From NCBI GenBank assembly GCA_003265685.1, contig KZ836110.1, positions 52,074 through 91,256 on the forward strand: a stretch of DNA of 39,183 bases. Reading direction: 5' to 3'. The notes beneath the pieces were generated by a model. The model was not told where the DNA came from, did not search any database, and saw nothing but the letters and a program-made list of their open reading frames with translations. The stretch is from Piscinibacter caeni (lineage in GTDB: Bacteria > Pseudomonadota > Gammaproteobacteria > Burkholderiales > Burkholderiaceae_C). The position numbers and the translations under genes were made by a program. This document shows, in pieces, positions 7,490 to 17,496 of this stretch (position 1 is its first letter; each line of letters opens with the position of its first letter).

Positions 7490-8287
7490 TCAGGTCATGG
7501 CGCGCAGCGTGCGGCGCGCCTGCTCGAGCCAGCCCAGGCCGGCCTCGGTGGTCGACGCCGGCTTGTACTCGCAGCCGATCGCGCCGCGGTAGCCGAGCGC
7601 GTCCAGCCGCTTGAACAGGAAGGCGTAGTTGATCTCGCCCGAGCCCGGCTCGTTCCGGCCCGGGTTGTCGGCCACCTGGATGTGGGCGATGCGCGCGAGG
7701 TGCTTCTCCATCGTCGCGGCCAGCTCGCCCTCGCTGCGCTGGGCGTGGTAGATGTCGTACTGCAGGAACAGGTTTTCCGCGCCGACCTCGTCGATGACGG
7801 AGATCGCCTGCGCCGTGCGGTTCAGGTAGAAGCCGGGGATGTCGTAGGTGTTGATCGGCTCGATCAGCAGCTTCAGGTTGGCCTTCTTCAGCTCGGCGGC
7901 GGCGTAGCGCAGGTTGGCCACGAAGGTCTTGCGCAGCGATTCCTCGCCCGCGCCCAGCGGCACCTTGCCGGCCAGACAGTTGAGCTGCGGCGCGCCCAGC
8001 GCGGTGGCGTATTCGATCGCCTTGCCGACGCCGGCGCGGAACTCGTCGACCCGGTCGGGCAGGCAGGCGATGCCGCGCTCGCCGGCCTCCCAGTCGCCGG
8101 CGGGCAGGTTGTGCAGCACCACCTTCAGGCGGTTGCCCTGCACGCGCGCGGCCACCTCGCCGGGGGTGTGCGCGTAGGGGAAGAGGAACTCGACGCTGCC
8201 GAAGCCGGCGCGCGCGGCGCGCTCGAAGCGGTCGAGGAAGGGCACCTCCGTGAAGAGCATCGAGAGGTTAGCGGCAAAGCGGGGCAT
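7490..8287 (-). CDS. hyi: Hydroxypyruvate isomerase
   Basis: Interconverts hydroxypyruvate and tartronate semialdehyde. It has 265 residues, a TIM-barrel of the xylose-isomerase-like family. The two metal/catalytic glutamates fall at E143 (LLIEPINTYDIPGFYLN) and E240 (GAIGCEYKP), the same numbers as in E. coli Hyi. LQYDIYHAQRSEGELA and HIQVADNPGRNEPGSGEINY are typical of the enzyme. The start ATG at 8287 has GGAGAG upstream. It lies 16 bp after gcl and 31 bp before glxR, an order (gcl-hyi-glxR) known from enteric and beta-proteobacterial glyoxylate operons. Identification is secure. Confidence 0.95.
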   Translation of the reverse strand: MPRFAANLSMLFTEVPFLDRFERAARAGFGSVEFLFPYAHTPGEVAARVQGNRLKVVLHNLPAGDWEAGERGIACLPDRVDEFRAGVGKAIEYATALGAPQLNCLAGKVPLGAGEESLRKTFVANLRYAAAELKKANLKLLIEPINTYDIPGFYLNRTAQAISVIDEVGAENLFLQYDIYHAQRSEGELAATMEKHLARIAHIQVADNPGRNEPGSGEINYAFLFKRLDALGYRGAIGCEYKPASTTEAGLGWLEQARRTLRAMT

Positions 8288-8303
8288 GTCGTGCTCTCCA
8301 GGG

Positions 8304-10094
<1,791 letters not shown>

Positions 10095-10181
10095 GCGAGT
10101 CTCCTTGTGAATCAAAGCCGATTGGGGCGCATCCTCGGGCCTCGCGCGCGCGCCGAGAAGACCAGCCGGGGCATCAGTGCT

Positions 10182-10211
10182 ATTCCGCCGGGGAATGACT
10201 GGCATCATTCC
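10182..10211. promoter_or_regulatory. LysR-type operator candidate with three ATTCC half-sites
   Basis: In the 139-bp gcl/lysR divergent region the sequence ATTCC-N5-GGAAT (10182-10196) is a T-N11-A LysR box. The GGAAT half is shared with a second palindrome, GGAATGA-N6-TCATTCC (10192-10211). Three phased half-sites in alternating orientation next to the LysR gene start fit autoregulation plus control of gcl, presumably with an intermediate such as glyoxylate or allantoin as effector (inference). Confidence 0.6.
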
Positions 10212-10233
10212 GGCGAGGAGACAAGGCCCCGCC

Positions 10234-11142
10234 ATGGACCGCATCACGGGTGTACAGCTGTTCGTCCGCATCGTCGAGACCGGCAGCTTCAGCAAGGCCT
10301 CGGCCGACCTGGGGATTACCCAGCCCACCGCCACCAAGCATGTCGCCGCGCTGGAGGCCAAGCTCGGCGCGCGGCTGCTGAACCGCAACACCCGCGGCGT
10401 CAGCGCCACCGAGATCGGCCAGCTCTATTACGAGAAGTGCAAGACCATCCAGCGCGAGCTGGAGGAGGCCGACAGCCTGGCCGCGCTGCTGCAGAGCAAG
10501 GTCGGCGGGCAGCTGCGCATCAGCACCTCGGTGGCCTTCGGCCGGCGCATCGCCACGCCTCTGGCGCTGCGCTTCATGCGGGAACACCCGGAGGTCAGCA
10601 TCGACCTGAGCTTCGACGACCGCTACGTCAACCTGGTCGAGCAGGGCGTGGACGTCGCGCTGCGCATGGGCCGGCTGGCGGATTCGGCGCTCGGCGCGCG
10701 TTACCTCGGGGTGAACCCCTGGCTGACCGCCGCGGCGCCGGACTACCTGGCGCAGCGCGGCACGCCCGCCGCGCCGGCCGAACTGGCCGGCCACGACTGC
10801 CTGGTCTACAGCAGCGTGCAGGGCGACGACCGCTGGGCCTTCACCGCCCCGGGCGGCGAGGAGCAGTCGGTGCCGGTGCGCGGCCCGCTGCGCTCGAACA
10901 ACCTGTCGGCCGTGCTGGCCGCCTGCCGCGCCGGGCTGGGGCTCGCGGTGCTGCCCTGGTACGTGGCGCGCGAGTCGGTGGCCGACGGCAGCATCGTGCC
11001 GGTGCTGGCCGAGTTCGGCCTGCCGGCCCAGGAGCTGCACGCGGTGTTCCCGTCGCCGAAGCTGGTGCCGCACAAGGTGCGCAGCTTCATCGAGTTCCTC
11101 CGCGTGCAGCTGGACGGCGAGTGGTGGCTGCGCGCACCCTGA
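10234..11142 (+). CDS. LysR-family transcriptional regulator, probable regulator of the gcl operon
   Basis: A 302-residue LysR protein starting at the ATG at 10234 ([20 protein letters not shown]), with GAGGAGA upstream; 19 extra in-frame residues from 10177 are unlikely because they lie over the operator. Winged HTH spans roughly residues 2-60 ([20 protein letters not shown] is the recognition region), followed by the linker helix and a periplasmic-binding-like effector domain ([18 protein letters not shown] onward; [17 protein letters not shown] is typical of the CrgA/AaeR-like LysR subgroup). It is divergent from gcl and shares a control region with three ATTCC half-sites. Its TGA directly abuts the stop of the convergent NCS1 gene. 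Regulation of gcl is inferred from position only. Confidence 0.9.
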   Translation: MDRITGVQLFVRIVETGSFSKASADLGITQPTATKHVAALEAKLGARLLNRNTRGVSATEIGQLYYEKCKTIQRELEEADSLAALLQSKVGGQLRISTSVAFGRRIATPLALRFMREHPEVSIDLSFDDRYVNLVEQGVDVALRMGRLADSALGARYLGVNPWLTAAAPDYLAQRGTPAAPAELAGHDCLVYSSVQGDDRWAFTAPGGEEQSVPVRGPLRSNNLSAVLAACRAGLGLAVLPWYVARESVADGSIVPVLAEFGLPAQELHAVFPSPKLVPHKVRSFIEFLRVQLDGEWWLRAP

Positions 11143-12612
11143 TCAGGCGGCCGCCGGCGTGCCGGCCGGCGCGGTGCGCCCGGCCAGGCGCATCGCCACC
11201 AGGTAGATCGCCGCACCGGCCACCGCGCCGATCACCCAGCCGAAGTTGTTCTCCGGCAGCACCTTGAAGAGCTGCGTGGCCAGTTCCCAGCCCACCGCGA
11301 TGGCGCCCGAGACCGCCAGCGACAGCAGGCCCAGCCTGTTCCAGCCGCCGTCGTAGTGGTAGCGGCCGGTGGGGGCCATCGTGTAGAGGTCGGCCGTCTT
11401 GATCTGCTGGCGCTTGACCAGGTAGTAGTCGGCCACCATCACGCCGAACAGCGGGGCCAGCACGGCGCCGAACACGCTGACGAACACGGTGATCGCCTGC
11501 GGGCTGTCGACGAAGATCCACGGGCAGACGACCACGGCCAGGATCGAGGCGATCAGCCCGCCCTTCTTGAAGTCGACGTGCTTCGGGAACAGGTTGGCGA
11601 TGTCGTAGGCCGGCGAGACGAAGTTGGCGACGATGTTGATGCCCATGGTGGCGATCACGAAGGTCACGCTGCCCAGCACCACGGCCCACTTGTTGTCGAT
11701 CTTCGAGACGATCTCCACCGGATCCATGATCATGTGGCCGAACACCTTGGCGCTGCCGGCGGTGACGACCACGACGATGATCGCGAACAGGATGAAGTTC
11801 AGCGGCAGGCCGAGGAAGTTGCCGCGGCGCATCGCCTTCTCGCTCTTGGCGAAGCGCGAGAAGTCGCCGAAGTTCAGCAGCAGCGCGGCGAAGTAGCTCA
11901 CCACCAGCAGCACCGCGCTGCCCATCGCGACGATCGACTGCGCGGGCGTCAGCACCTTGTCCGACAGCGACAGGTCGATCGCGTCCCAGCCGGCCTTGTA
12001 GAGGATCCAGCCCATCAGCAGGAACATCACCAGGTAGACCGCCGGGCCGCAGAAGTCGATGAACTTGCGGATTGTCTCCATGCCGCGCTGGAAGATCATC
12101 AGCTGGAAGAACCACATGAACAGGAAGCAGCTCCAGCCCAGCAGGTCCAGCCGCAGCACGCTGGTGGCCTGCAGCGAGGCCGCTGCGGGGAAGAACACCA
12201 GCACCAGCGTGGCCACCGCCTTGGAGGCGAAGTAGGTCTGCACGCCGTACCAGACGATGCCCACCACGCCGCGGACCACCGCCGCCAGGTTGGCGCCCAT
12301 CACACCGCACGAGACCCGCGCCATCACCGGGAATGGGATGCCGTGCTGCTGGCTCGGCTTGCCGATCCAGTTCATCAGCACGTTGACGATGCCGATGCCG
12401 ATCACCAGCGCCAGCAGCACCTGCCAGCCCGACAGGCCGAGCAGGAACAGGCTGGCCGCGAAGGTGTAGCCGCCGACGCTGTGCACGTCGGACATCCACA
12501 TCGCGAACACGCTGTAGGACGACCAGGTGCGCTGGTCGGAAGGTACCGGCGCGAGGTCTTCGTTGATCAGCCGCGGGTCGGCCCCGGGCAGGGAGGAGGA
12601 AGTGGCGGACAT
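11143..12612 (-). CDS. NCS1-family nucleobase/allantoin/hydantoin permease
   Basis: Inner-membrane cation symporter for purine or pyrimidine bases, allantoin or hydantoins. It has 489 residues with about 12 hydrophobic segments. The ATG at 12612 (MSATSSSLPGADPRLINEDL) was chosen because the family N-terminus N-E-D-L-A-P-V-P follows directly; an upstream ATG at 12672 would start inside the palindrome region. Family motifs: WSSYSVFAMWMSDVHSVGGY (TM1), IGKPSQQHGIPFPVMARVS (the G-I-P-F-P-V block after TM2), GIVWYGVQTYFASKA (TM3), and the N-F-x-D-F-S-R block near residue 250. In this family substrate differs by a few residues, so uracil, cytosine, allantoin and hydantoin remain open. Proximity of gcl and a racemase favours allantoin or a purine base. 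Promoter region holds the palindrome at 12649-12662. Confidence 0.88.
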   Translation of the reverse strand: MSATSSSLPGADPRLINEDLAPVPSDQRTWSSYSVFAMWMSDVHSVGGYTFAASLFLLGLSGWQVLLALVIGIGIVNVLMNWIGKPSQQHGIPFPVMARVSCGVMGANLAAVVRGVVGIVWYGVQTYFASKAVATLVLVFFPAAASLQATSVLRLDLLGWSCFLFMWFFQLMIFQRGMETIRKFIDFCGPAVYLVMFLLMGWILYKAGWDAIDLSLSDKVLTPAQSIVAMGSAVLLVVSYFAALLLNFGDFSRFAKSEKAMRRGNFLGLPLNFILFAIIVVVVTAGSAKVFGHMIMDPVEIVSKIDNKWAVVLGSVTFVIATMGINIVANFVSPAYDIANLFPKHVDFKKGGLIASILAVVVCPWIFVDSPQAITVFVSVFGAVLAPLFGVMVADYYLVKRQQIKTADLYTMAPTGRYHYDGGWNRLGLLSLAVSGAIAVGWELATQLFKVLPENNFGWVIGAVAGAAIYLVAMRLAGRTAPAGTPAAA

Positions 12613-12648
12613 GGACGCTCCTGAGGGTGGCGGAACAATGTACGCACA

Positions 12649-12662
12649 AACTGTATACACTT
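12649..12662. promoter_or_regulatory. Palindromic candidate operator upstream of the NCS1 permease gene
   Basis: AACTGTATACACTT is a 14-bp imperfect palindrome (12 of 14 positions symmetric) centred on TGTATACA, 37 bp before the permease ATG. It shares the ATACA half-site and AT-rich character with the palindrome between the SBP and racemase genes (2613-2628). It would suit a GntR/FCD-type regulator encoded elsewhere. Confidence 0.5.
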
Positions 12663-12769
12663 CATGCGACAAAACGAATAGAGAATTGCCCGCGATCGTT
12701 TGGTCAGTTCAGTTTTGACCTGGCTGCCGGGAATCGGACCGCCCGCGGGCCCGCGGCACAATCGTCCGC

Positions 12770-13462
12770 ATGCATCCGATCCGCGCAGCCCTGGCCTGCG
12801 GCGGCTTGGCGGCCGCTGTCGCGGCCGCGGCCGCACCGCTGCCCGACACGCTGGCCCAGCGGGTGGTCCCCTGCACCGCCTGCCACGGCAAGGAGGGCCG
12901 CGCCGCCCCCGACGGCTACCACCCGCGCATCGCCGGCAAGCCGGCCGGCTACCTGTACAACCAGCTGCTCAACTTCCGCGAGGGCCGGCGGCGCTACGCG
13001 CCGATGGTCAGCCTGGTCGACCCGCTCAGCGACGAGTACCTGCGCGAGATCGCCGAGCACTTCGCCGCGCTGGAGCTGCCCTACCCGGCCCCCGCGCCGG
13101 CCCGCGAGGACGCCGCCACCCTGCAGCACGGCGAGCGCCTGGTGCAGCAGGGCGACCCGGCACGCGAGCTGCCCGCCTGCACCGGCTGCCATGGCCGGCA
13201 GCTCACCGGCGTGGCGCCGGCCGTGCCCGGGCTGCTCGGCCTGCCGCGCGACTACCTCGGCGCCCAGTTCGGCGCCTGGGTCAGCGGCCAGCGGCGCGCC
13301 CAGGCGCCGGACTGCATGGCGGCGATCGCCCGCAAGCTGACGCCGCAGGACGTGGCCGCCCTCGCCGCCTGGCTGGCCAGCCGGCCGGTGCCGGTGCCCG
13401 CCGGGCCGGCCGCGCAGTTCGAGGCCGAGCCGCCGCTCGAGTGCGGCGGCGTGCCCCGCTGA
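12770..13462 (+). CDS. Periplasmic dihaem c-type cytochrome (cytochrome c4-like)
   Basis: Electron carrier in the periplasm. It has 230 residues, a signal peptide of about 22 residues (MHPIRAALACGGLAAAVAAA) and two covalent haem sites: C35-T-A-C-H39 and C137-T-G-C-H141. The two-domain layout with a proline/alanine linker (PYPAPAPAR) and the GYLYNQLLNFREGRRR segment resemble cytochrome c4/class I tandem cytochromes. It is followed after 14 bp by a three-haem cytochrome gene, so the two probably form one electron chain from a dehydrogenase to the terminal oxidase. No dehydrogenase subunit is encoded next to them. Divergent from the NCS1 permease gene (157 bp apart). Confidence 0.88.
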   Translation: MHPIRAALACGGLAAAVAAAAAPLPDTLAQRVVPCTACHGKEGRAAPDGYHPRIAGKPAGYLYNQLLNFREGRRRYAPMVSLVDPLSDEYLREIAEHFAALELPYPAPAPAREDAATLQHGERLVQQGDPARELPACTGCHGRQLTGVAPAVPGLLGLPRDYLGAQFGAWVSGQRRAQAPDCMAAIARKLTPQDVAALAAWLASRPVPVPAGPAAQFEAEPPLECGGVPR

Positions 13463-13476
13463 GCCGGGAACCGGGC

Positions 13477-14766
13477 ATGACGGCGCGCTTCCTCGCCCTG
13501 CTGCTCACGTTGCTGGCGCTGCTGGCGGCCGGCGTGGTCTGGCTGAACCAGCGCGGCGAGCCGTCCATCGCCCCCGGCGCGGCACCGGCCGACGGCACGC
13601 CGGCGCAAATCGCGCGCGGCGCCTACCTGGCCCGCGCCGGCAACTGCGCGGCCTGCCACACCGCGCGCGGCGGCCCGCCCTACGCCGGCGGGCGCGGCAT
13701 CGCCACGCCCTTCGGCACGGTCTACGCGAGCAACCTGACGCCCGACCCGGCCACCGGCCTGGGCCGCTGGAGCGCGGACCAGTTCTGGCGCGCGCTGCAC
13801 CACGGGCGCTCGGCCGACGGACGGTTGCTCTACCCGGCCTTCCCCTACCCTGACTACACGCGGGTGACGCGCGAGGACAGCGATGCGCTGTACGCCTTCC
13901 TGCGCTCGCTGCCGCCGGTGGTGCAGGCGAACCGGGCGCATGCGCTGGAGTTTCCGTACGGCACCCAGGCCGCGCTGGCGGTGTGGCGGGCGCTGTTCTT
14001 CCGCGCCGGCGTGTTCGAGCCCGACCCGGCGCGTTCACCCGCCTGGAACCGCGGCGCCTACCTGGTGCGCGGCCTCGGCCATTGCGGCGCCTGCCACGGC
14101 GGCCGCAACGTGCTGGGCGCCACGCCCGACGGCGGCCAGTCGCTGGCCGGCGGCGTGATCCCGATGCGCCAGTGGTACGCGCCCGCGCTCACCTCGCCGG
14201 CGCAGGCCGGCGTGGCCGACTGGCCCGAGGACGAGGTGGTGGCGCTGCTGCGCGACGGCGTCGCGCCGCGCGGCAGCGTGCTCGGGCCGATGGCCGAGGT
14301 GGTTCTGGGCAGCACGCAGCACCTGGACGATGCCGACCTGCGCGCGATCGCCACCTTCCTGAAGTCGCTGCCGCAGGCCGCCACGCCGCGCACCGCGCCC
14401 CGGCCGGCCGACCCGCAGGTGCTGGCGCTGGGCGAGTCGACCTACGCCGACCATTGCGCCTCCTGCCACGGCGCGCAGGGCGAAGGCGGGCGCCGTGCGG
14501 ACGGACGGCTGCTCTACCCTGCGCTGCAGGGCAGCCGCCTGGTGGCGATGGACCCGCCAATCAACCTGGTGCGCGTCATCGTGCACGGTGGCTACCTGCC
14601 GGCCACGCGCGGCAACCCGCGGCCCTTCGGCATGCCGCCCTTCGGCCTGCTGCTCGACGACACCCGCATCGCCGCCCTGGCCACCTGGCTGCGCCAGCGC
14701 GAGGGCGCCGCGCCGGTGGCGCCGCAGGAGGTGGCGCGGCTGCGCGGCGCGGCGGCGGGGGACTGA
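13477..14766 (+). CDS. Membrane-anchored trihaem cytochrome c (alcohol/aldehyde dehydrogenase cytochrome subunit-like)
   Basis: A 429-residue cytochrome with an N-terminal hydrophobic segment (MTARFLALLLTLLALLAAGV) that is a signal peptide or anchor. Three haem c sites: C57-AA-CH61, C203-GA-CH207, C327-AS-CH331, each opening a class I domain. GAYLARAGNCAACHTARGG with ATPFGTVYASNLTPD is characteristic of the cytochrome subunit of membrane-bound alcohol, gluconate and molybdenum-hydroxylase-type aldehyde dehydrogenases, where it passes electrons to ubiquinone or oxidases. The ATG at 13477 lies 14 bp after the dihaem gene stop. The catalytic partner is missing from this window, so the oxidised substrate cannot be stated. 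Confidence 0.88.
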   Translation: MTARFLALLLTLLALLAAGVVWLNQRGEPSIAPGAAPADGTPAQIARGAYLARAGNCAACHTARGGPPYAGGRGIATPFGTVYASNLTPDPATGLGRWSADQFWRALHHGRSADGRLLYPAFPYPDYTRVTREDSDALYAFLRSLPPVVQANRAHALEFPYGTQAALAVWRALFFRAGVFEPDPARSPAWNRGAYLVRGLGHCGACHGGRNVLGATPDGGQSLAGGVIPMRQWYAPALTSPAQAGVADWPEDEVVALLRDGVAPRGSVLGPMAEVVLGSTQHLDDADLRAIATFLKSLPQAATPRTAPRPADPQVLALGESTYADHCASCHGAQGEGGRRADGRLLYPALQGSRLVAMDPPINLVRVIVHGGYLPATRGNPRPFGMPPFGLLLDDTRIAALATWLRQREGAAPVAPQEVARLRGAAAGD

Positions 14767-14925
14767 GGCGGCACGGCTCCGGTTCAACTGGGCTGGGACA
14801 TGATCGACGGGGGCAGCCCGACCGGGCGTGGAGCGACGCACCGACGACCGCGCGCACCGGAAGCCCGGCATGATCGCGGCGAGCGGCCCCTGCCGCCGCT
14901 TGCCAGCGACCCGGAGTGCCTGCCC

Positions 14926-15516
14926 ATGGCCGAAGCGATTGCCAAACGAGACATCAAGGCCCTGCCGGTGGTGCCCTACGAGGGACTGCGCGACGCGCTG
15001 CGCACCGGCGACCTGGTGTTCTGCTCCGGCTCCTACCTGTTCTCGCGCGCGATCCAGGGCTTTACGCGCTCGGTGTGGAGCCACGTGGGCATGGTCTACC
15101 GCGACGAGGCACTCGGCCGCATCTTCGTGCTCGAGAGCGAGACCGGCATCGGCGTGCGGCTCGTGCCGATGTCTAAGTACCTGCGCGACTACCACGGCCG
15201 CCGCCGGCCGTACCGCGGCCAGATCGTCACCGCGCGCATCGAGCCGCCGGTCGACGAGGCCCTGCTGCGCCGCGCGATCAGCCACGGCATGGACGAGCTG
15301 ACCAGGCCCTACGACAACTTCGAGATCCTGCGCATCGCGGTGCGCATCGCGCTGCGCATCAGCCGGCGCAGCCGCGACCGCAAGTACATCTGCTCGGAGC
15401 TGATCGAGGAGTGTTATCGCCGCGCGGGCGTCCGATTCAACCTGCGCGACAACTTCATCAGCCCGATGGACATCTGGCTCGACGACAACGTGGTGCGCGG
15501 GCAGCGGATCCTGTAG
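14926..15516 (+). CDS. YiiX/YebB-type permuted papain-fold protein
   Basis: A 196-residue protein of the circularly permuted NlpC/P60-like superfamily (putative peptidase, amidase or acyltransferase). LRTGDLVFCSGSYLFSRAIQ starts the fold. The putative catalytic histidine H53 (SVWSHVGMVY) precedes the nucleophile C156 (KYICSELIEECYR), the permuted order of this group. Start chosen at 14926 (MAEAIAKRDIKALP), with CCGGAG upstream; the frame is open to 14800, but that extension is compositionally unlike protein. No signal peptide is seen, so it may be cytosolic or membrane-associated. Substrate unknown; the cytochrome genes upstream on the same strand need not be functionally related. Confidence 0.72.
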   Translation: MAEAIAKRDIKALPVVPYEGLRDALRTGDLVFCSGSYLFSRAIQGFTRSVWSHVGMVYRDEALGRIFVLESETGIGVRLVPMSKYLRDYHGRRRPYRGQIVTARIEPPVDEALLRRAISHGMDELTRPYDNFEILRIAVRIALRISRRSRDRKYICSELIEECYRRAGVRFNLRDNFISPMDIWLDDNVVRGQRIL

Positions 15517-15564
15517 CGCGCCGCCGCATCAGAAGGACTGGCCGGGACGCGCTATCGTGCGCGC

Positions 15565-17085
15565 ATGAGCCTCGCCCACCTGCTGCAGCGCCAGGCGCTC
15601 GTCGCGCCCGGCCGCCCGGCCATCCATTCGGGCACCGCGCTGTGGGCCAGCTACGGCGACTGGGCGGCGCGCAGCGCCGCGCTGGCCCGGCGGCTGCGCG
15701 CGGCCGGCCTCGTGCCGGGCGACCGGGTGCTGCTGTTCGCCCGCAACCACCCGCGCTACCTCGAAGTGCTGTGGGGCGCGTGGTGGGCCGGGCTGGCGGT
15801 GGTGCCGGTCAACGCCAAGCTGCACCCGGCCGAGGTGCAGTGGATCGTGGACGACGCGCAGGCGCGCTGGGCCTTCGTGACGGCCGACGTCGCGCCGCAG
15901 CCGCTCGCGCGGCTCGAGCGCCAGGTCGAACTCGACAGTGCCGAAGCCGACGCGCTGCTCGCCGCGGGCGAGCCGCTGCCGATCGAGCCGCGCGGGCCCG
16001 ACGACCTGGCCTGGCTGTTCTACACCAGCGGCACCACCGGCCGGCCCAAGGGCGTGATGCTGACGCAGCGCAACCTGATGACCATGGGCCTGGCCTACTT
16101 CGCCGACGTGGACCCGATCGGCCGCGACGACCTGATGGCCTATGCCGCGCCGATGTCGCACGGCTGCGGGCTGTACGCGGTGCCGCACGTGATGGCCGGC
16201 GCGCGCCACGTGGTGCCGGCCTCGGGCGGCGTCGATCCGGCGGAGCTGTTCGCGCTCGGCCATGCGCTCGGGCCGCTCACCACCTTCGCCGCGCCGACCA
16301 TCGTCAAGCGCCTGGTCGACCATGCGCAGGCGCAGGGCCTGGTGCCGGACGACGCGGCCGCCGCGTTCAAGACCATCGTCTACGGCGGCGCGCCGATGTA
16401 CCTGGCCGACATCCAGCGCGCGCTGCACGTGATGGGGCCGCGCTTCGTGCAGATCTACGGCCAGGGCGAGACGCCGATGACCGCCACCGCGCTGGCGCGC
16501 CACCACCTGGCCGACCGCACGCACCCGCGCCACCTCGAGCGCCTCGGCTCGGTGGGCGTCGCGCAGACGCCGGTGCAGGTGTGCGTGGCCGATGCGCGGG
16601 GCCGGCCGCTGCCGCCGGGCGAGGTGGGCGAGGTGCTGGTGCGCGGCGACAGCGTGATGTGCGGCTACTGGCGCAACCCCGAGGCCAGCGCCGCCGCGCT
16701 GCGCGACGGGTGGCTGTGGACCGGCGACGTCGGCACGCTGGACGCCGACGGCTTCCTCACGCTGAAGGACCGCAGCAAGGACCTGATCATCAGCGGCGGC
16801 TCGAACATCTACCCGCGCGAGGTGGAGGAGGTGCTGCTGGCCGCGCCGGGCGTGGCCGAGGCCGCGGTGGTGGGCCTGCCGGATGCCGAATGGGGCGAGG
16901 TGGTGGTGGCCTTCGTCGTCGCCGCGCCCGGGGCCGCGCCGTCGGCGGCGGCGCTGGACGCGCATTGCCTGGCGCACATCGCGCGCTTCAAGCGCCCCAA
17001 GCGCTACGAGTTCGTCGATGCGCTGCCGAAGAACAACTACGGCAAGGTGCTGAAGACCGCGCTGCGCGAGCGGCTGCGCGGCTGA
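15565..17085 (+). CDS. Acyl-CoA synthetase (AMP-forming, ANL superfamily)
   Basis: Activates a carboxylic acid with ATP to the acyl-adenylate and then the CoA thioester. It has 506 residues. ATP-binding P-loop motif TSGTTGRPKG at residues 154-163; the A5-type motif appears as IYGQGETPMTATAL; hinge region GDVGTLDADGFLTLKDRSKD; GGSNIYPREVEEVL; and the C-terminal catalytic lysine region PKNNYGKVLKTALRERL. Shape and length resemble medium/long-chain fatty acid or aryl-acid CoA ligases; the substrate pocket cannot be read by eye. It stands between the YiiX-type gene (48-bp gap) and a small secreted protein gene (30-bp gap), with no other beta-oxidation genes nearby. Confidence 0.9.
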   Translation: MSLAHLLQRQALVAPGRPAIHSGTALWASYGDWAARSAALARRLRAAGLVPGDRVLLFARNHPRYLEVLWGAWWAGLAVVPVNAKLHPAEVQWIVDDAQARWAFVTADVAPQPLARLERQVELDSAEADALLAAGEPLPIEPRGPDDLAWLFYTSGTTGRPKGVMLTQRNLMTMGLAYFADVDPIGRDDLMAYAAPMSHGCGLYAVPHVMAGARHVVPASGGVDPAELFALGHALGPLTTFAAPTIVKRLVDHAQAQGLVPDDAAAAFKTIVYGGAPMYLADIQRALHVMGPRFVQIYGQGETPMTATALARHHLADRTHPRHLERLGSVGVAQTPVQVCVADARGRPLPPGEVGEVLVRGDSVMCGYWRNPEASAAALRDGWLWTGDVGTLDADGFLTLKDRSKDLIISGGSNIYPREVEEVLLAAPGVAEAAVVGLPDAEWGEVVVAFVVAAPGAAPSAAALDAHCLAHIARFKRPKRYEFVDALPKNNYGKVLKTALRERLRG

Positions 17086-17115
17086 ACGGCGCCCCACGGA
17101 TCGGATCGAAACGCC

Positions 17116-17418
17116 ATGCCTGCCCTCGCCCCGCTGCTGATCGCCGCCGGCGTGTCCGCCGCGGCGGCCTCCACCCCCGTCGGGGACCCGCTGCAATCGC
17201 CGCGCTGCCAGCGGGCGCTGGAGGCGCTGCGCGCCCAAGAGGCGCAGCTGCCGGCCTCGGCGGCGCAGGCCTCGCCGGCGGCGCTGGCCAAGGCGGCCGC
17301 GCTGCGCCGCAACGCACAGCGCGAGTGCCTCGGCGGCCCCGGCGCCGTGCCGCCGCCGCAGATGCACCGGGCGCCGGCCTCGGCACCGGCGAAGCGCGCT
17401 TATTCGGCTTCCGACTAA
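17116..17418 (+). CDS. Small secreted protein, unknown function
   Basis: A 100-residue protein with an alanine-rich signal peptide (MPALAPLLIAAGVSAAAAST). The mature part has a short helical region framed by two cysteines (SPRCQRALEALRAQEAQ and RNAQRECLGG), which may form a disulfide, and a proline/alanine-rich tail. The ATG follows the acyl-CoA synthetase stop by 30 bp. The stop codon lies inside the hairpin at 17399-17433. No family recognised; coding status is supported by the signal peptide and typical codon use but is not certain. Confidence 0.6.
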   Translation: MPALAPLLIAAGVSAAAASTPVGDPLQSPRCQRALEALRAQEAQLPASAAQASPAALAKAAALRRNAQRECLGGPGAVPPPQMHRAPASAPAKRAYSASD

Positions 17419-17433
17419 ACAAAGTCGGATAAG
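17399..17433. promoter_or_regulatory. Nested palindromes upstream of cysB: candidate operator and/or terminator hairpin
   Basis: An inner perfect 7-bp stem TCCGACT (17410-17416) / AGTCGGA (17423-17429) with a 6-base loop is flanked by CTTATTCG (17399-17406) and CGGATAAG (17426-17433), which mirror each other at 7 of 8 positions. It ends 63 bp before the cysB ATG, a fitting place for autoregulation by CysB, and includes GCTTATTCGG, which recurs as GCTTATGCGG upstream of sbp (29151-29160). It could also work as a weak terminator for the preceding gene; no T-run follows. Confidence 0.45.
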
Positions 17434-17496
17434 GTCCTTGGGCGCCTGCCGGCGGCTGGCCAGAATGCGGGGCTTGCCCCTGGCCGCCCCGTCCCG

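Noticed and set aside
12700..13476. In-frame upstream extension of the trihaem cytochrome gene
   Set aside because: It overlaps the dihaem cytochrome gene in another phase and encodes arginine/proline-rich sequence; the ATG at 13477 starts a signal peptide.
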